Shown: positions 1 through 5,583, counted from the first letter of the stretch. The stretch: DNA of 6,966 bases from Thermoflexales bacterium (GCA_015484715.1 WFUY01000256.1:1-6966), one strand, 5' to 3'. The notes: a model not told the origin generated them from the sequence alone. A program made the numbers and translations.

Positions 1-240
1 GTGCAGCTCCTGCAGGATGCTGTCCATCTCCTGCCGGACCTTCGCCCGCTCCTCCTCTAGCGCGGCACGGTCTACTAGGATGCCGCGGGTCTGCATGAAC
101 ATCACCGGCTCCATCAACTCCATGGTGAAGGAGTAGGTGTGCTCATTCCCGCACTGCTCGAGTTCCTGCATGAGGTGCGGGCTGCACAGGAAGGTGGCTA
201 TGACGTCGTACCCATTGTATCGTAGGACCTTCTCGTCCAC
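1..240 (-). CDS. Family A DNA polymerase, N-terminal part (Exo III motif and start of polymerase region), partial at left edge
   Basis: Eighty codons are visible from a GTG start, open to the edge of the window. Residues 7-16 read RYNGYDVIAT, which fits the Exo III motif (Y-x3-D; Tyr8 and Asp12) of DnaQ/PolA-type proofreading exonucleases. Residues 37-57 (SFTMELMEPVMFMQTRGILVD) resemble the segment that opens the polymerase region in phage PolA-like enzymes, where a conserved Glu is followed by Pro and then an RGI-x-VD turn. The polymerase fingers and palm lie outside the window. The GTG start is chosen because GGGAGGA sits six bases upstream and the next in-frame ATG (residue 24) would remove Exo III. 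Exo I and Exo II are encoded by the preceding gene, which stops two bases before this start. The protein is therefore expected to act with that partner in replication. A split by a single-base indel (real or an assembly error) is the main alternative. Confidence 0.85.
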   Translation of the reverse strand, partial: MDEKVLRYNGYDVIATFLCSPHLMQELEQCGNEHTYSFTMELMEPVMFMQTRGILVDRAALEEERAKVRQEMDSILQELH

Positions 241-242
241 GG

Positions 243-1259
243 TTATTCCTCCCGCTCGATGCTCTTGAAGTCGGCCCAATCCTTCCAATATGGCAGGTCC
301 GTGTGCACGCTAGCGATGAAGCCTAGGCTCTTCAGCATGTCTGGGTAGGCGAGGGAGTGGGCGATCATGGTATCGAAGATGGGCGGGGCGACGAAAATGC
401 CGTTGTGCTGGGCCAGGAACTGCACGTCGAAGATGGCGTTGTGGAAGATCTTGACCCGGCCGGGTGTCTCTAGAAGCTCGGCGAGGATATCCCATACCTC
501 GACCTCGGCGTCGAGTCCCCACGCCCTGGCTATAGGTACGACAACCGCGCGGTCGCGCGCATAGGCGAAGCCTATGCACGATACCTCGAAGTTGATCACC
601 TCAATGTCGATGGCCCACGGGCCCGTCGCCCTCTGCAGCAGCTCCGCTGCTGCGCGGACCTCGTGCACGGTCTGCGGGATTGTTATCTCTATCCTGGGCG
701 GGGACCAGCCGTCGCGGGCGAGCCGGGCCGCCTTCTGCAAGTCGTGGGCGATGTATAGGCGGTGGATGCTATTCCTACTGTAGAGGGTCTCGGCGGGGTG
801 GATGGTGGGCACGATGACCCGCTTGATGCCGCCCAGCAGGACCTCAAAGGGGTACCCTCGGATCGCCGTGATATCGGCCCGACCGAGGAGGGCGGCGGTG
901 GCAACCTTCCCACAGCAGACGATGGCGCGGGCCCCGCTCACCGACAGCTCGTGGCGTAGGCGGCCTACCCACTCCTCCCCATCCGGGGTGAACCGCCCGG
1001 TACGCTTGTTGAAGAAGCGGCTCAGGTTGTCCGGCTTTACCTTGATCGTGTTGGTTATATATACCTCGTGGCGGGTGATGCCGGCAGAGTGCATGCACTC
1101 GGAGAGGACACGCCCGGCTGGGCCTACGAAGGGGCGGCCCTCGAGGACCTCAACCTTGCCCGGCGCCTCCCCCACGATAGCGAGCGGCCGGGACGGGTCG
1201 CCCTCGGGTGGGACTTCCCCCGCCCGCCGCTTCTCTAGGGGCAGGTTGATGAAGGCCAT
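243..1259 (-). CDS. Uracil-DNA-glycosylase-like domain fused to a 3'-5' exonuclease domain that lacks Exo III
   Basis: 338 residues from the ATG at 1259, which has AGGAG a few bases upstream; the longer frame to 1316 has no such site and overlaps the previous gene. Residues 27-50 carry a family 4/5-type UDG motif (VGEAPG, then GRPFVGPAGR); residues 152-156 (TIHPA) match the second motif, with His154. The family 4 Fe-S cysteines are absent: the N-terminal CxxC is replaced by Phe3/Leu6, and the later pair appears to be missing too. Residues 214-320 are a DnaQ/PolA proofreading fold: Exo I at AIDIE (Asp218, Glu220), Exo II at HNAIFD (Asn274, Asp278), then DTMIAHSL and a KSLGFIAS-YWKD stretch typical of phage polymerases. 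The gene stops at 243, before Exo III, which begins the next gene. Exonuclease activity therefore probably needs that neighbour. Whether the UDG-like domain cuts uracil or only binds DNA cannot be told. Confidence 0.85.
   Translation of the reverse strand: MAFINLPLEKRRAGEVPPEGDPSRPLAIVGEAPGKVEVLEGRPFVGPAGRVLSECMHSAGITRHEVYITNTIKVKPDNLSRFFNKRTGRFTPDGEEWVGRLRHELSVSGARAIVCCGKVATAALLGRADITAIRGYPFEVLLGGIKRVIVPTIHPAETLYSRNSIHRLYIAHDLQKAARLARDGWSPPRIEITIPQTVHEVRAAAELLQRATGPWAIDIEVINFEVSCIGFAYARDRAVVVPIARAWGLDAEVEVWDILAELLETPGRVKIFHNAIFDVQFLAQHNGIFVAPPIFDTMIAHSLAYPDMLKSLGFIASVHTDLPYWKDWADFKSIEREE
247..253 (-). promoter_or_regulatory. Ribosome binding site for the polymerase fragment
   Basis: GGGAGGA on the minus strand lies six bases before the GTG at 240 and inside the last codons (Arg-Glu-Glu) of the upstream UDG-exonuclease gene. 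It supports independent or coupled initiation of the polymerase part rather than obligatory frameshifting. Confidence 0.7.
635..653. repeat. Perfect 8-bp hairpin, loop of three, inside the UDG-exonuclease gene
   Basis: GCAGCAGC, loop TCC, GCTGCTGC. The closing pair is C-G. It has no U-tract and lies in the linker between the UDG and exonuclease domains. One of a set of intragenic hairpins in this window. Confidence 0.5.
1087..1100. repeat. Perfect 14-bp palindrome
   Basis: GAGTGCATGCACTC reads identically on both strands, within the codons for Glu-Cys-Met-His of the UDG domain. It could be a binding or cleavage site for a dimeric protein, or chance. Confidence 0.35.
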
Positions 1260-1263
1260 GCTG

Positions 1264-1500
1264 CTACTCCTGGAACGCCTGCTCGATGATCTTGCAGAGG
1301 CACAAGTCGCACACATCTAGGATACGGCTGCTCCCAGATACGCTCTTCTCGGACGCTATCTTGTCCTTCACATAGATGGTGAGCTGGACGGGGCGCTCCT
1401 TGAGGTAGAGATCGATCCGGCGGGTCGGGTCGAACGCCTCGGTGTTCGAGGTGTGCACTACCTGCCCGCAGAGGTCGCAGGTGACGGTGGTTCTACGCAT
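1264..1500 (-). CDS. Small two-CxxC zinc-binding (zinc-ribbon-like) protein
   Basis: 78 residues from the ATG at 1500. The start is chosen because GGAGGAG lies four bases upstream; the longer frame reads into the methyltransferase gene and is low-complexity Arg/Ser. Cys8-x2-Cys11 (TCDLCG) near the N-terminus and Cys64-x2-Cys67-x-Cys69 (VCDLCLC) near the C-terminus make a likely four-cysteine zinc site, with a beta-rich middle (residues 29-47). The layout resembles small zinc-ribbon proteins common in phage genomes, often guessed to bind nucleic acid, but I do not recognise a named family. Its start overlaps the stop of the ParB-methyltransferase gene by eight bases, and its stop lies four bases before the UDG-exonuclease start. 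All three are therefore probably co-translated from one transcript. Confidence 0.8.
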   Translation of the reverse strand: MRRTTVTCDLCGQVVHTSNTEAFDPTRRIDLYLKERPVQLTIYVKDKIASEKSVSGSSRILDVCDLCLCKIIEQAFQE

Positions 1501-2803
1501 CGCTCTCCTCCTTCTTCCCGAACTGCTCTCGGACGGCCTCGAGGAAGCGCACCTTGTGCGCCTCTTCAAGGTCCCACCCAAGCCCGTACATGTTCTCGTG
1601 GTAGCAGGCTAGCAGGGTGTTGCCGCTGCCGAGGAACGGGCATACGACGGTGTCGCCGGGGTGGGCGAAGGTGGTAAGCAGGTCGCGCATCAGGTCGAGG
1701 GGCTTCTCCGTCGGATGCCGGCGCTTCTTCGGGTCGCCGATCGGGTACTGGAAGACGTTGCTCCGCCCCTGCCGCACTATCTGCGCATTCCCCTTACGGC
1801 ACACGAAGAACGGCTCGTAGCAGGAGGCCAAGACGGTGGGCGGGTTTAGGCATACGCCCTTCTCCTTGACCCAGATGGCGGGGACCGGGTGATAGGACCA
1901 GGGGCTGGCCTCTAGAACCGCCCGGATGAGGACCTCGTTCTTGCTGGCGTACCAGAGGATTAGCCAGGCGTCTGGCTGGCTCGCCTCGTATGCGAGGGCA
2001 AGGAGCTTGCCGAGCATCTCCCGCAGCTCTGCGGCAGAGACCTCATGGTACTCGGAGAGGCCGGTTGGCTGTACGCTGCCCTTCTGTGTCTTCACCCGCG
2101 CTATGTCGATGGCGTACGGAGGGTCGACCTCGTATAGGCGGGCATTCCGGAAGCCGTCCCTGGCTAGCTCCTCTAGGCCCTCGATCGCATCTCCGACGCG
2201 GTAGTTGTCGGCAGCTATCTCCACCATGTCGAACTCGGCGGCCTCTGCTAGCACCTGCTCGCGGCGCTCCGCGATGCTGGCGCTCTCCTCGAGCCGCCGG
2301 ACGATGGTGAGGGCTTCCTTCTTCCCCTTTGCCCGGCCTAGCTCGGGCACGGCCTGGATGGCATCGGCGAGCTTGAGGTCCTGGTTCACGTCGCCGAGGC
2401 TGCGGCCCAGCAGTGCCGCGAGGCGGCGCTGGGTCCACTCCTGCCCGTGCTTCTCCTGGTACAGGCGGTGCAACTCGGCCGTGAGCGCGGCCTGCTCCGT
2501 CCAGTGCATCTCCTTGCGGTGCAGGTTCTCGATTAGCTCGATCTCCCGGCGGTCGATCTCGCCCCGATATTCTCGGACGAGGGCGGGGACGGTATCGAGC
2601 CCTACCCGCTGGCAGGCGGTGAGGCGGCGCTCCCCGGCTAGTAGGAGGTACCGGCTGTTGTCAGACGGGTGTGGGCAGACCGAGATGGGCTGGAGGAGTC
2701 CCTTCTCCCGGACGGAGTCGATGAGTGTTGTGAGGTCGCCCAGATCTTCTCGGAAGCGCTCCCCTCTCTCGATCTGCCTTATGGGAATCTCACGAACCTC
2801 CAC
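1493..2803 (-). CDS. ParB-like nuclease/HTH domain fused to a beta-class DNA methyltransferase (probably adenine-N6)
   Basis: 436 residues from a GTG at 2803 with GGAGGAG four bases upstream. Residues 1-95 are a ParB/Srx-like domain: IPIRQI, then the hallmark GERRLTA at 57-63 and an IENLHRKE stretch at 91-98. Residues 100-190 resemble the helix-turn-helix that follows ParB domains (WTQRRLAALLGRSLGDVNQDLKL region). Residues 195-436 are an AdoMet-dependent methyltransferase: catalytic motif IV DPPY at 227-230, HPTEKP at 363-368, and the AdoMet-binding motif PFLGSGNT at 389-396. Motif IV before motif I is the beta-class order. DPPY favours adenine-N6, though cytosine-N4 is not excluded. In the family such enzymes modify phage DNA against restriction. 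The ParB part may confer site binding; CTP use is untested here. No restriction partner is visible. It overlaps the 77-residue gene upstream by 14 bases and the zinc protein downstream by eight. Confidence 0.9.
   Translation of the reverse strand: MEVREIPIRQIERGERFREDLGDLTTLIDSVREKGLLQPISVCPHPSDNSRYLLLAGERRLTACQRVGLDTVPALVREYRGEIDRREIELIENLHRKEMHWTEQAALTAELHRLYQEKHGQEWTQRRLAALLGRSLGDVNQDLKLADAIQAVPELGRAKGKKEALTIVRRLEESASIAERREQVLAEAAEFDMVEIAADNYRVGDAIEGLEELARDGFRNARLYEVDPPYAIDIARVKTQKGSVQPTGLSEYHEVSAAELREMLGKLLALAYEASQPDAWLILWYASKNEVLIRAVLEASPWSYHPVPAIWVKEKGVCLNPPTVLASCYEPFFVCRKGNAQIVRQGRSNVFQYPIGDPKKRRHPTEKPLDLMRDLLTTFAHPGDTVVCPFLGSGNTLLACYHENMYGLGWDLEEAHKVRFLEAVREQFGKKEESDA
1505..1511 (-). 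promoter_or_regulatory. Ribosome binding site embedded in the methyltransferase C-terminus
   Basis: GGAGGAG, four bases before the ATG at 1500. It encodes the Glu-Glu of the upstream protein's EESDA tail. The same sequence and spacing occur at the starts at 2803 and 4582. Confidence 0.75.
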
Positions 2804-3023
2804 GGCTCTCCTCCTTCAGGATGTCTGCAAGTTCCGGGTGCTCTCGCAGGAGGCGGGCGATCTCGGACAGTGCCTTGTTCTCGTCCCGCTTGCGCTGACG
2901 AGCAGCCCGGCGCTGCACGGCCGCCCGCTCTATGTCGCGGCGCTGCCGTATCTGCTCAACCCAGGCACGGCGGGCCTCTAGCGGCTGGGATCGGTAGTGC
3001 TGCAGGATGTCTTGCAGTTGCAC
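2790..3023 (-). CDS. Small charged helical protein, function unknown
   Basis: 77 residues from a GTG at 3023, chosen because GGGGAGGA lies seven bases upstream; the next in-frame start upstream (3077) has no comparable site. The sequence is strongly basic in the middle (residues 20-48, many Arg) and acidic towards the end (LREHPELADILKEE). It looks almost wholly alpha-helical, probably a coiled coil, with no cysteines and no membrane segment. It overlaps the RHH-like gene upstream by 46 bases and the ParB-methyltransferase downstream by 14, and its KEES codons contain the ribosome site of the latter. I do not recognise a family. A nucleic-acid-binding accessory role is possible from its charge only. 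Confidence 0.65.
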   Translation of the reverse strand: MQLQDILQHYRSQPLEARRAWVEQIRQRRDIERAAVQRRAARQRKRDENKALSEIARLLREHPELADILKEESRGGS

Positions 3024-3226
3024 GGCTTTTTCCTCCCCGGCTCGATGCGGACGTTGCCCTGGATGGTGTCGATGCAAAGGGCGGCCCCGTGCTCGTCCAG
3101 CGCCTCGACGAAGCGGTGTAGGAGGCAGCGCAGGACCTCGCCGCGCATCCCCTGCGGGACGTGCTCCTGGAAGCGCTGGATTAGACGCTCCGGGGCCCGG
3201 AAGTGCATGTGCTGGAGGTGTGACAT
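2978..3226 (-). CDS. Ribbon-helix-helix-like small DNA-binding protein
   Basis: 82 residues from the ATG at 3226, preceded by CAGGAGTAGGTAGC. Residues 4-12 (LQHMHFRAP) look like the short DNA-contacting strand, residues 13-23 like helix 1, and residues 27-43 (MRGEVLRCLLHRFVEAL) like helix 2. This order and spacing, including the FRxP turn, fit the CopG/Arc ribbon-helix-helix fold. The last 20 residues (Cys69, Cys71, Cys75) are encoded where the next gene overlaps and may be passive. A short inverted repeat at 3253-3267 upstream could be its operator. RHH proteins usually act as dimeric repressors; autoregulation is my inference. Confidence is higher that the gene is real than that the fold call is right. 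Confidence 0.65.
   Translation of the reverse strand: MSHLQHMHFRAPERLIQRFQEHVPQGMRGEVLRCLLHRFVEALDEHGAALCIDTIQGNVRIEPGRKKPCNCKTSCSTTDPSR
3031..3038 (-). promoter_or_regulatory. Ribosome binding site deciding the GTG start at 3023
   Basis: GGGGAGGA on the minus strand, seven bases before GTG. It lies inside the 3' part of the overlapping RHH-like gene. Confidence 0.65.
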
Positions 3227-3252
3227 GCTACCTACTCCTGCTTGTCGGGAGT

Positions 3253-3267
3253 GTTCACTAGTTGAAC
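3253..3267. promoter_or_regulatory. Candidate operator: imperfect palindrome upstream of the RHH-like gene
   Basis: GTTCA-CTAGT-TGAAC has five-base arms around an ACTAGT core and lies 27-41 bases before the ATG at 3226. Short inverted repeats of this size are usual RHH sites. No convincing promoter hexamers are visible next to it. Confidence 0.35.
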
Positions 3268-3273
3268 AAGGAC

Positions 3274-3296
3274 GGGGGCGGGCGTTGCCCGCCCCC
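3274..3296 (-). terminator. Strong GC hairpin after the DUF669-like gene, weak U-tract
   Basis: GGGGGCGGGC, three-base loop, GCCCGCCCCC: a perfect 10-bp stem 16 bases past the stop at 3313. On the minus strand the stem is followed by GTCCTTGTTC, which has only about half T. It could be a partial terminator, an mRNA 3' stabiliser, or a transcription-attenuation point before the RHH-like gene. Confidence 0.5.
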
Positions 3297-3312
3297 TCTC
3301 CCGAACAGTAGG

Positions 3313-3711
3313 TCAGGACAGGCGAGGAAGCCTGATCTCGTTATACTGCGTGCCGTTCTGGTCCGGCTCCCCGAGGCGCAGGTACGCCTCGAAGGTCGCC
3401 CCGTACAGGTCCTCCTCCGTGAAGCCGCTCTCGTCGAAGGGGACGCCGGCCAGCGTCAGGTACCGCTTGAAGTCGAGCAGCCGACGCTGGTTCTGGCCCG
3501 GGTCGTCGTCCTCCTTCGGGTGCACGAGGAACAGGGTGACCGGAGCGGCGTCCGGATGCCCGTCGATCTCGTGCACGATCTTGGTGACGGTGCGGCCCGT
3601 GTCCTCCTTCGTGTAGGTCTGCACGTTGACGACGCGGAGGGTGTACGTCCCCTCAGGGACCGGCTTCGGCTCGGACACGCTGTCCAGACCCTTGAGATTG
3701 ACAAACGCCAT
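3313..3711 (-). CDS. DUF669-like small protein (putative ssDNA-binding/recombination partner)
   Basis: 132 residues from the ATG at 3711, preceded by GAGAGGAGAAGTAGAG. The N-terminal PVPEGTYTLRVVNVQTY (residues 18-34) matches the 'PxGtY.v.v' opening typical of DUF669-type phage proteins. A TKIVHEIDG strand region and an LLDFKRYLTLAGV helix (78-90) follow, again as in that group. These proteins sit next to Sak4/AAA_24 ATPases in many phages and are thought to have an OB-like fold that binds single-stranded DNA; that role is inferred from the family and from context, not shown by a motif. It follows the ATPase gene by 22 bases and is followed by a GC hairpin, so it probably ends that block of the operon. 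Confidence 0.75.
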   Translation of the reverse strand: MAFVNLKGLDSVSEPKPVPEGTYTLRVVNVQTYTKEDTGRTVTKIVHEIDGHPDAAPVTLFLVHPKEDDDPGQNQRRLLDFKRYLTLAGVPFDESGFTEEDLYGATFEAYLRLGEPDQNGTQYNEIRLPRLS

Positions 3712-3733
3712 CTCTACTTCTCCTCTCTTGCTC

Positions 3734-4582
3734 TCACTTGGAACGTGCGACGTTAGGCACGTCGCCAGCCACCCCACGGCCGCCCTTCTGGGCGGCGAGC
3801 AGGATTCCTCCCAGGCCCTGCCCCTCGACTGGCTTGCTCCAGTCGATGGTAACATCGACGAAGGCGGGCAGGCCCTTGATGCTCGTGCGGACTAGCGGGT
3901 TCATCCGGTCCGGCTTCGTCTGCAGGACGAAGCTTACCTCGCCGCTCTTCGGGTCCGTCCGGGCCTCTGCATACAGAAGCTCGGAGAAGAGCATGGGGAG
4001 CATGACCTTCAGCCGCCCTGTCATGACCGGCGTCTGGAGGAGGCGGCCGGTTAGCTCGTCCTGCCGGACCTCCACATGCCCGGTGAAGTAGATGTTCTTC
4101 CCGAGGGCGGCGAACTCCCGCACGACGCTCTTGATAGCCATCATCTGCGGCGCCCAATCGTCGCGCTCGGGCCACTGACCCGCCTTGCCTTGCAGGGCGA
4201 GAACCTGGTCCATTACCATGTCGGCGAATGTTGTCAGGCTGTCGAACATGATCCAATCGTACTGGTCGAAGAAGCCTTCCCGCAGCTTCTTCTCCACGTC
4301 GCGCTCCCACTCAGCGTACAGGGTCTGGCTGGGGGCGCTCTTAGCCCTCGAGCGGCTCTGCCTATCGAGTGGCACTACCTTCATCGGCACCCGATCCGGG
4401 AGCCACTCCTCGTAGTCGACGTCCATGCCTCGTAGGGACAGGATCGCGTTCGGGTCGAACAGATAGGCGAACTTTCGGCCGGGCAGGGTCCCGAACTGCG
4501 TTGTCTTCCCGCTGCCCGCATTCCCCAGCACTAGGATCTTGTAGCCCCGGTCGAGGCCCGTTACCTCCTTCGCGTTAGGCAT
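3734..4582 (-). CDS. RecA-like phage ATPase (Sak4/AAA_24 type), putative single-strand annealing/recombination factor
   Basis: 282 residues from the ATG at 4582. Walker A is GNAGSGKT at 20-27 (Lys26), Walker B is DWIMFDS at 109-115 (Asp114), and the strand NIYFTGHVE at 163-171 fits the RecA-fold sensor position. Length and motif spacing match phage Sak4-like ATPases (PF13479-type), which work with an SSB-like partner to promote strand annealing and genome recombination or replication. The Gly/Lys-rich tail (260-282) looks flexible. The gene starts inside the stop of the nuclease gene, an eight-base overlap (ATGCCTAA), with its ribosome site in the nuclease C-terminus. It is followed after 22 bases by the DUF669-like gene, the usual partner. 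Other RecA-like ATPases with a different role are the main alternative. Confidence 0.85.
   Translation of the reverse strand: MPNAKEVTGLDRGYKILVLGNAGSGKTTQFGTLPGRKFAYLFDPNAILSLRGMDVDYEEWLPDRVPMKVVPLDRQSRSRAKSAPSQTLYAEWERDVEKKLREGFFDQYDWIMFDSLTTFADMVMDQVLALQGKAGQWPERDDWAPQMMAIKSVVREFAALGKNIYFTGHVEVRQDELTGRLLQTPVMTGRLKVMLPMLFSELLYAEARTDPKSGEVSFVLQTKPDRMNPLVRTSIKGLPAFVDVTIDWSKPVEGQGLGGILLAAQKGGRGVAGDVPNVARSK
3913..3933. repeat. Perfect 8-bp hairpin, loop of five, inside the ATPase gene
   Basis: GCTTCGTC, loop TGCAG, GACGAAGC. It lies in the codons for SFVLQTK and has no U-tract. Confidence 0.45.
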
Positions 4583-5555
4583 CGCTCTCCTCCTCTACTC
4601 GTATGCGGTTGATCTCGAGCGGGTCCCAGGCTTCCTGGCGGAAGCCGAGCGGCGGTTCGTCCCGCTCCTCCGGATTCAGCATTGCCGTGCATGGGTCCCT
4701 GTACAGGCAGGAGAAGCAGTGCTGATCGTTGCGGGCCCACCCGTACATGATGGGGCTACCGGCCGGCGGGTGCCAGCCGCGCTCCTCCTCCCTCTCAAGC
4801 TGGTCGACCCAGTATCGGAGGGACCAGAGCCACTCCTCGAGGGCGTGCTCGCGCCGCGAGCACGGGATGAACTTGAAGTGCCGCTCCCTGTCGTGCACCA
4901 GCGCGGCGTCTACCCACAGCTGCCGAACCGGGCGGTTTAGGAGCAGGTTCACGGCGTACAGGTATCCGTCGACCTGCGCGTTCGGGTTGAAGCTCTCTAT
5001 GTACGATTGGCGGAAGCCAGTAGTCCGGGCATACTGCGTTGTGGTTTTGTGCTCGATGATCAGGACTTCGCCCTGATCATCCTCGACTAGCAGGTCTATC
5101 CGCCCGACATAGAAGGGTGGACGTACCCGCCCATCGGCCCCGCTCGGCGGCCAGATCGGGACGATAAACGGGCGCTCTATGCCCAGCACCCGCCAGCGCT
5201 GCATGTGCTCCCAGCGGGCCTCCAGATACGCGTGCAGCATCTCCGCTGCGACGCCGGGGCGCCGCACCCCGAGCTTCTCGCGGACCTCCGTTGGCTCGAG
5301 TTCGTCCTCGGTTGGGAGCCCCTCCTCCCGCCAGCACTTCAGGAAGGCGGCGAGCGCCGCCCCAAGCACTTCGTGCTTGGGCTGGCCCTGCGAGGCAAGG
5401 CTCCACGCCGTGTGCAGGGCCTCGTGCCATGCTAGGCCGAAGGAGAGAGGGAGGGCGCGCGTGTCCGGCACCCAGTGCCGGATATGTCGGAAGTAGTACT
5501 GCCGGGGACATCGCTTGAATGCCCCGAGCATCGTATTATCGACATATTTGGGCAT
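4575..5555 (-). CDS. PD-(D/E)XK nuclease of the Cas4/RecB type with a probable Fe-S cluster
   Basis: 326 residues from the ATG at 5555 (MPKYVDNTML), preceded by GGGAGGA seven bases upstream; the longer frame to 5624 would run across the terminator hairpin. The nuclease motifs appear in order: His44 in FGLAWHEALH, Asp154 in GRIDLLV, Glu168 and Lys170 in IIEHKTTT, and Gln194/Tyr198 in QVDGYLY. Cys16 near the N-terminus together with Cys280, Cys283 and Cys289 (CFSCLYRDPC) matches the one-plus-three cysteine pattern that binds a 4Fe-4S cluster in Cas4 and AddB enzymes. By family it should be an Mg2+/Mn2+-dependent DNA exonuclease. No Cas1, Cas2 or repeats are present, so a role in phage recombination and replication with the following Sak4-like ATPase is more likely than spacer acquisition. 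Confidence 0.88.
   Translation of the reverse strand: MPKYVDNTMLGAFKRCPRQYYFRHIRHWVPDTRALPLSFGLAWHEALHTAWSLASQGQPKHEVLGAALAAFLKCWREEGLPTEDELEPTEVREKLGVRRPGVAAEMLHAYLEARWEHMQRWRVLGIERPFIVPIWPPSGADGRVRPPFYVGRIDLLVEDDQGEVLIIEHKTTTQYARTTGFRQSYIESFNPNAQVDGYLYAVNLLLNRPVRQLWVDAALVHDRERHFKFIPCSRREHALEEWLWSLRYWVDQLEREEERGWHPPAGSPIMYGWARNDQHCFSCLYRDPCTAMLNPEERDEPPLGFRQEAWDPLEINRIRVEEESDA
4587..4593 (-). promoter_or_regulatory. Ribosome binding site embedded in the nuclease C-terminus
   Basis: GGAGGAG, four bases before the ATG at 4582. It encodes Glu-Glu of the nuclease's EESDA tail, the same arrangement as at 1505-1511. Confidence 0.75.
4844..4864. repeat. 21-base near-perfect palindrome inside the nuclease gene
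   Basis: CGTGCTCGCG, one central C, CGCGAGCACG: ten-base arms, or an 8-bp hairpin with a loop of five. It is in the codons for SRREHA. Possible protein site or cruciform. Confidence 0.45.
5055..5081. repeat. Perfect 10-bp hairpin, loop of seven, inside the nuclease gene
   Basis: GATGATCAGG, loop ACTTCGC, CCTGATCATC. It covers the codons just before and including the catalytic Glu of the IIEHK motif. There is no U-tract. Confidence 0.5.
5361..5381. repeat. Perfect 9-bp hairpin, loop of three, inside the nuclease gene
   Basis: CCCAAGCAC, loop TTC, GTGCTTGGG. On the minus strand the loop is C-GAA-G, the GNA type known to make unusually stable DNA mini-hairpins. Confidence 0.5.
5464..5482. repeat. 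Perfect 8-bp hairpin, loop of three, inside the nuclease gene
   Basis: TCCGGCAC, loop CCA, GTGCCGGA, closed by C-G. It lies in the codons for HWVP near the nuclease N-terminus. Confidence 0.45.
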
Positions 5556-5583
5556 GGTGGATCCTCCCGGAGACAGTGCCGTC

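Noticed and set aside
238..256. Programmed -1 frameshifting to fuse the UDG-exonuclease and polymerase frames.
   Set aside because: The frames are related by -1, but the sequence before the stop (GAGGAATAA) is not a slippery heptamer. A well-placed ribosome site plus GTG explains expression more simply, though a rare frameshift cannot be fully excluded.
1260..1316. An N-terminal extension of the UDG protein (MCATCAS...) that would supply a CxxC motif like the family 4 Fe-S pair.
   Set aside because: The extension has no ribosome site, overlaps the zinc-binding gene in another frame, and its cysteines arise from reading that gene's CDLC codons out of frame. The ATG at 1259 has a good AGGAG.
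2205..2981. Long plus-strand open frame (about 258 codons) and other plus-strand frames across the window.
   Set aside because: They mirror the GC-rich minus-strand genes, are Ser/Arg/Pro-rich low-complexity translations, and have no recognisable domains or ribosome sites.
4575..5555. A CRISPR adaptation locus, because of the Cas4-like nuclease.
   Set aside because: There are no direct repeats with spacers and no Cas1 or Cas2 nearby; the neighbours are phage recombination genes.
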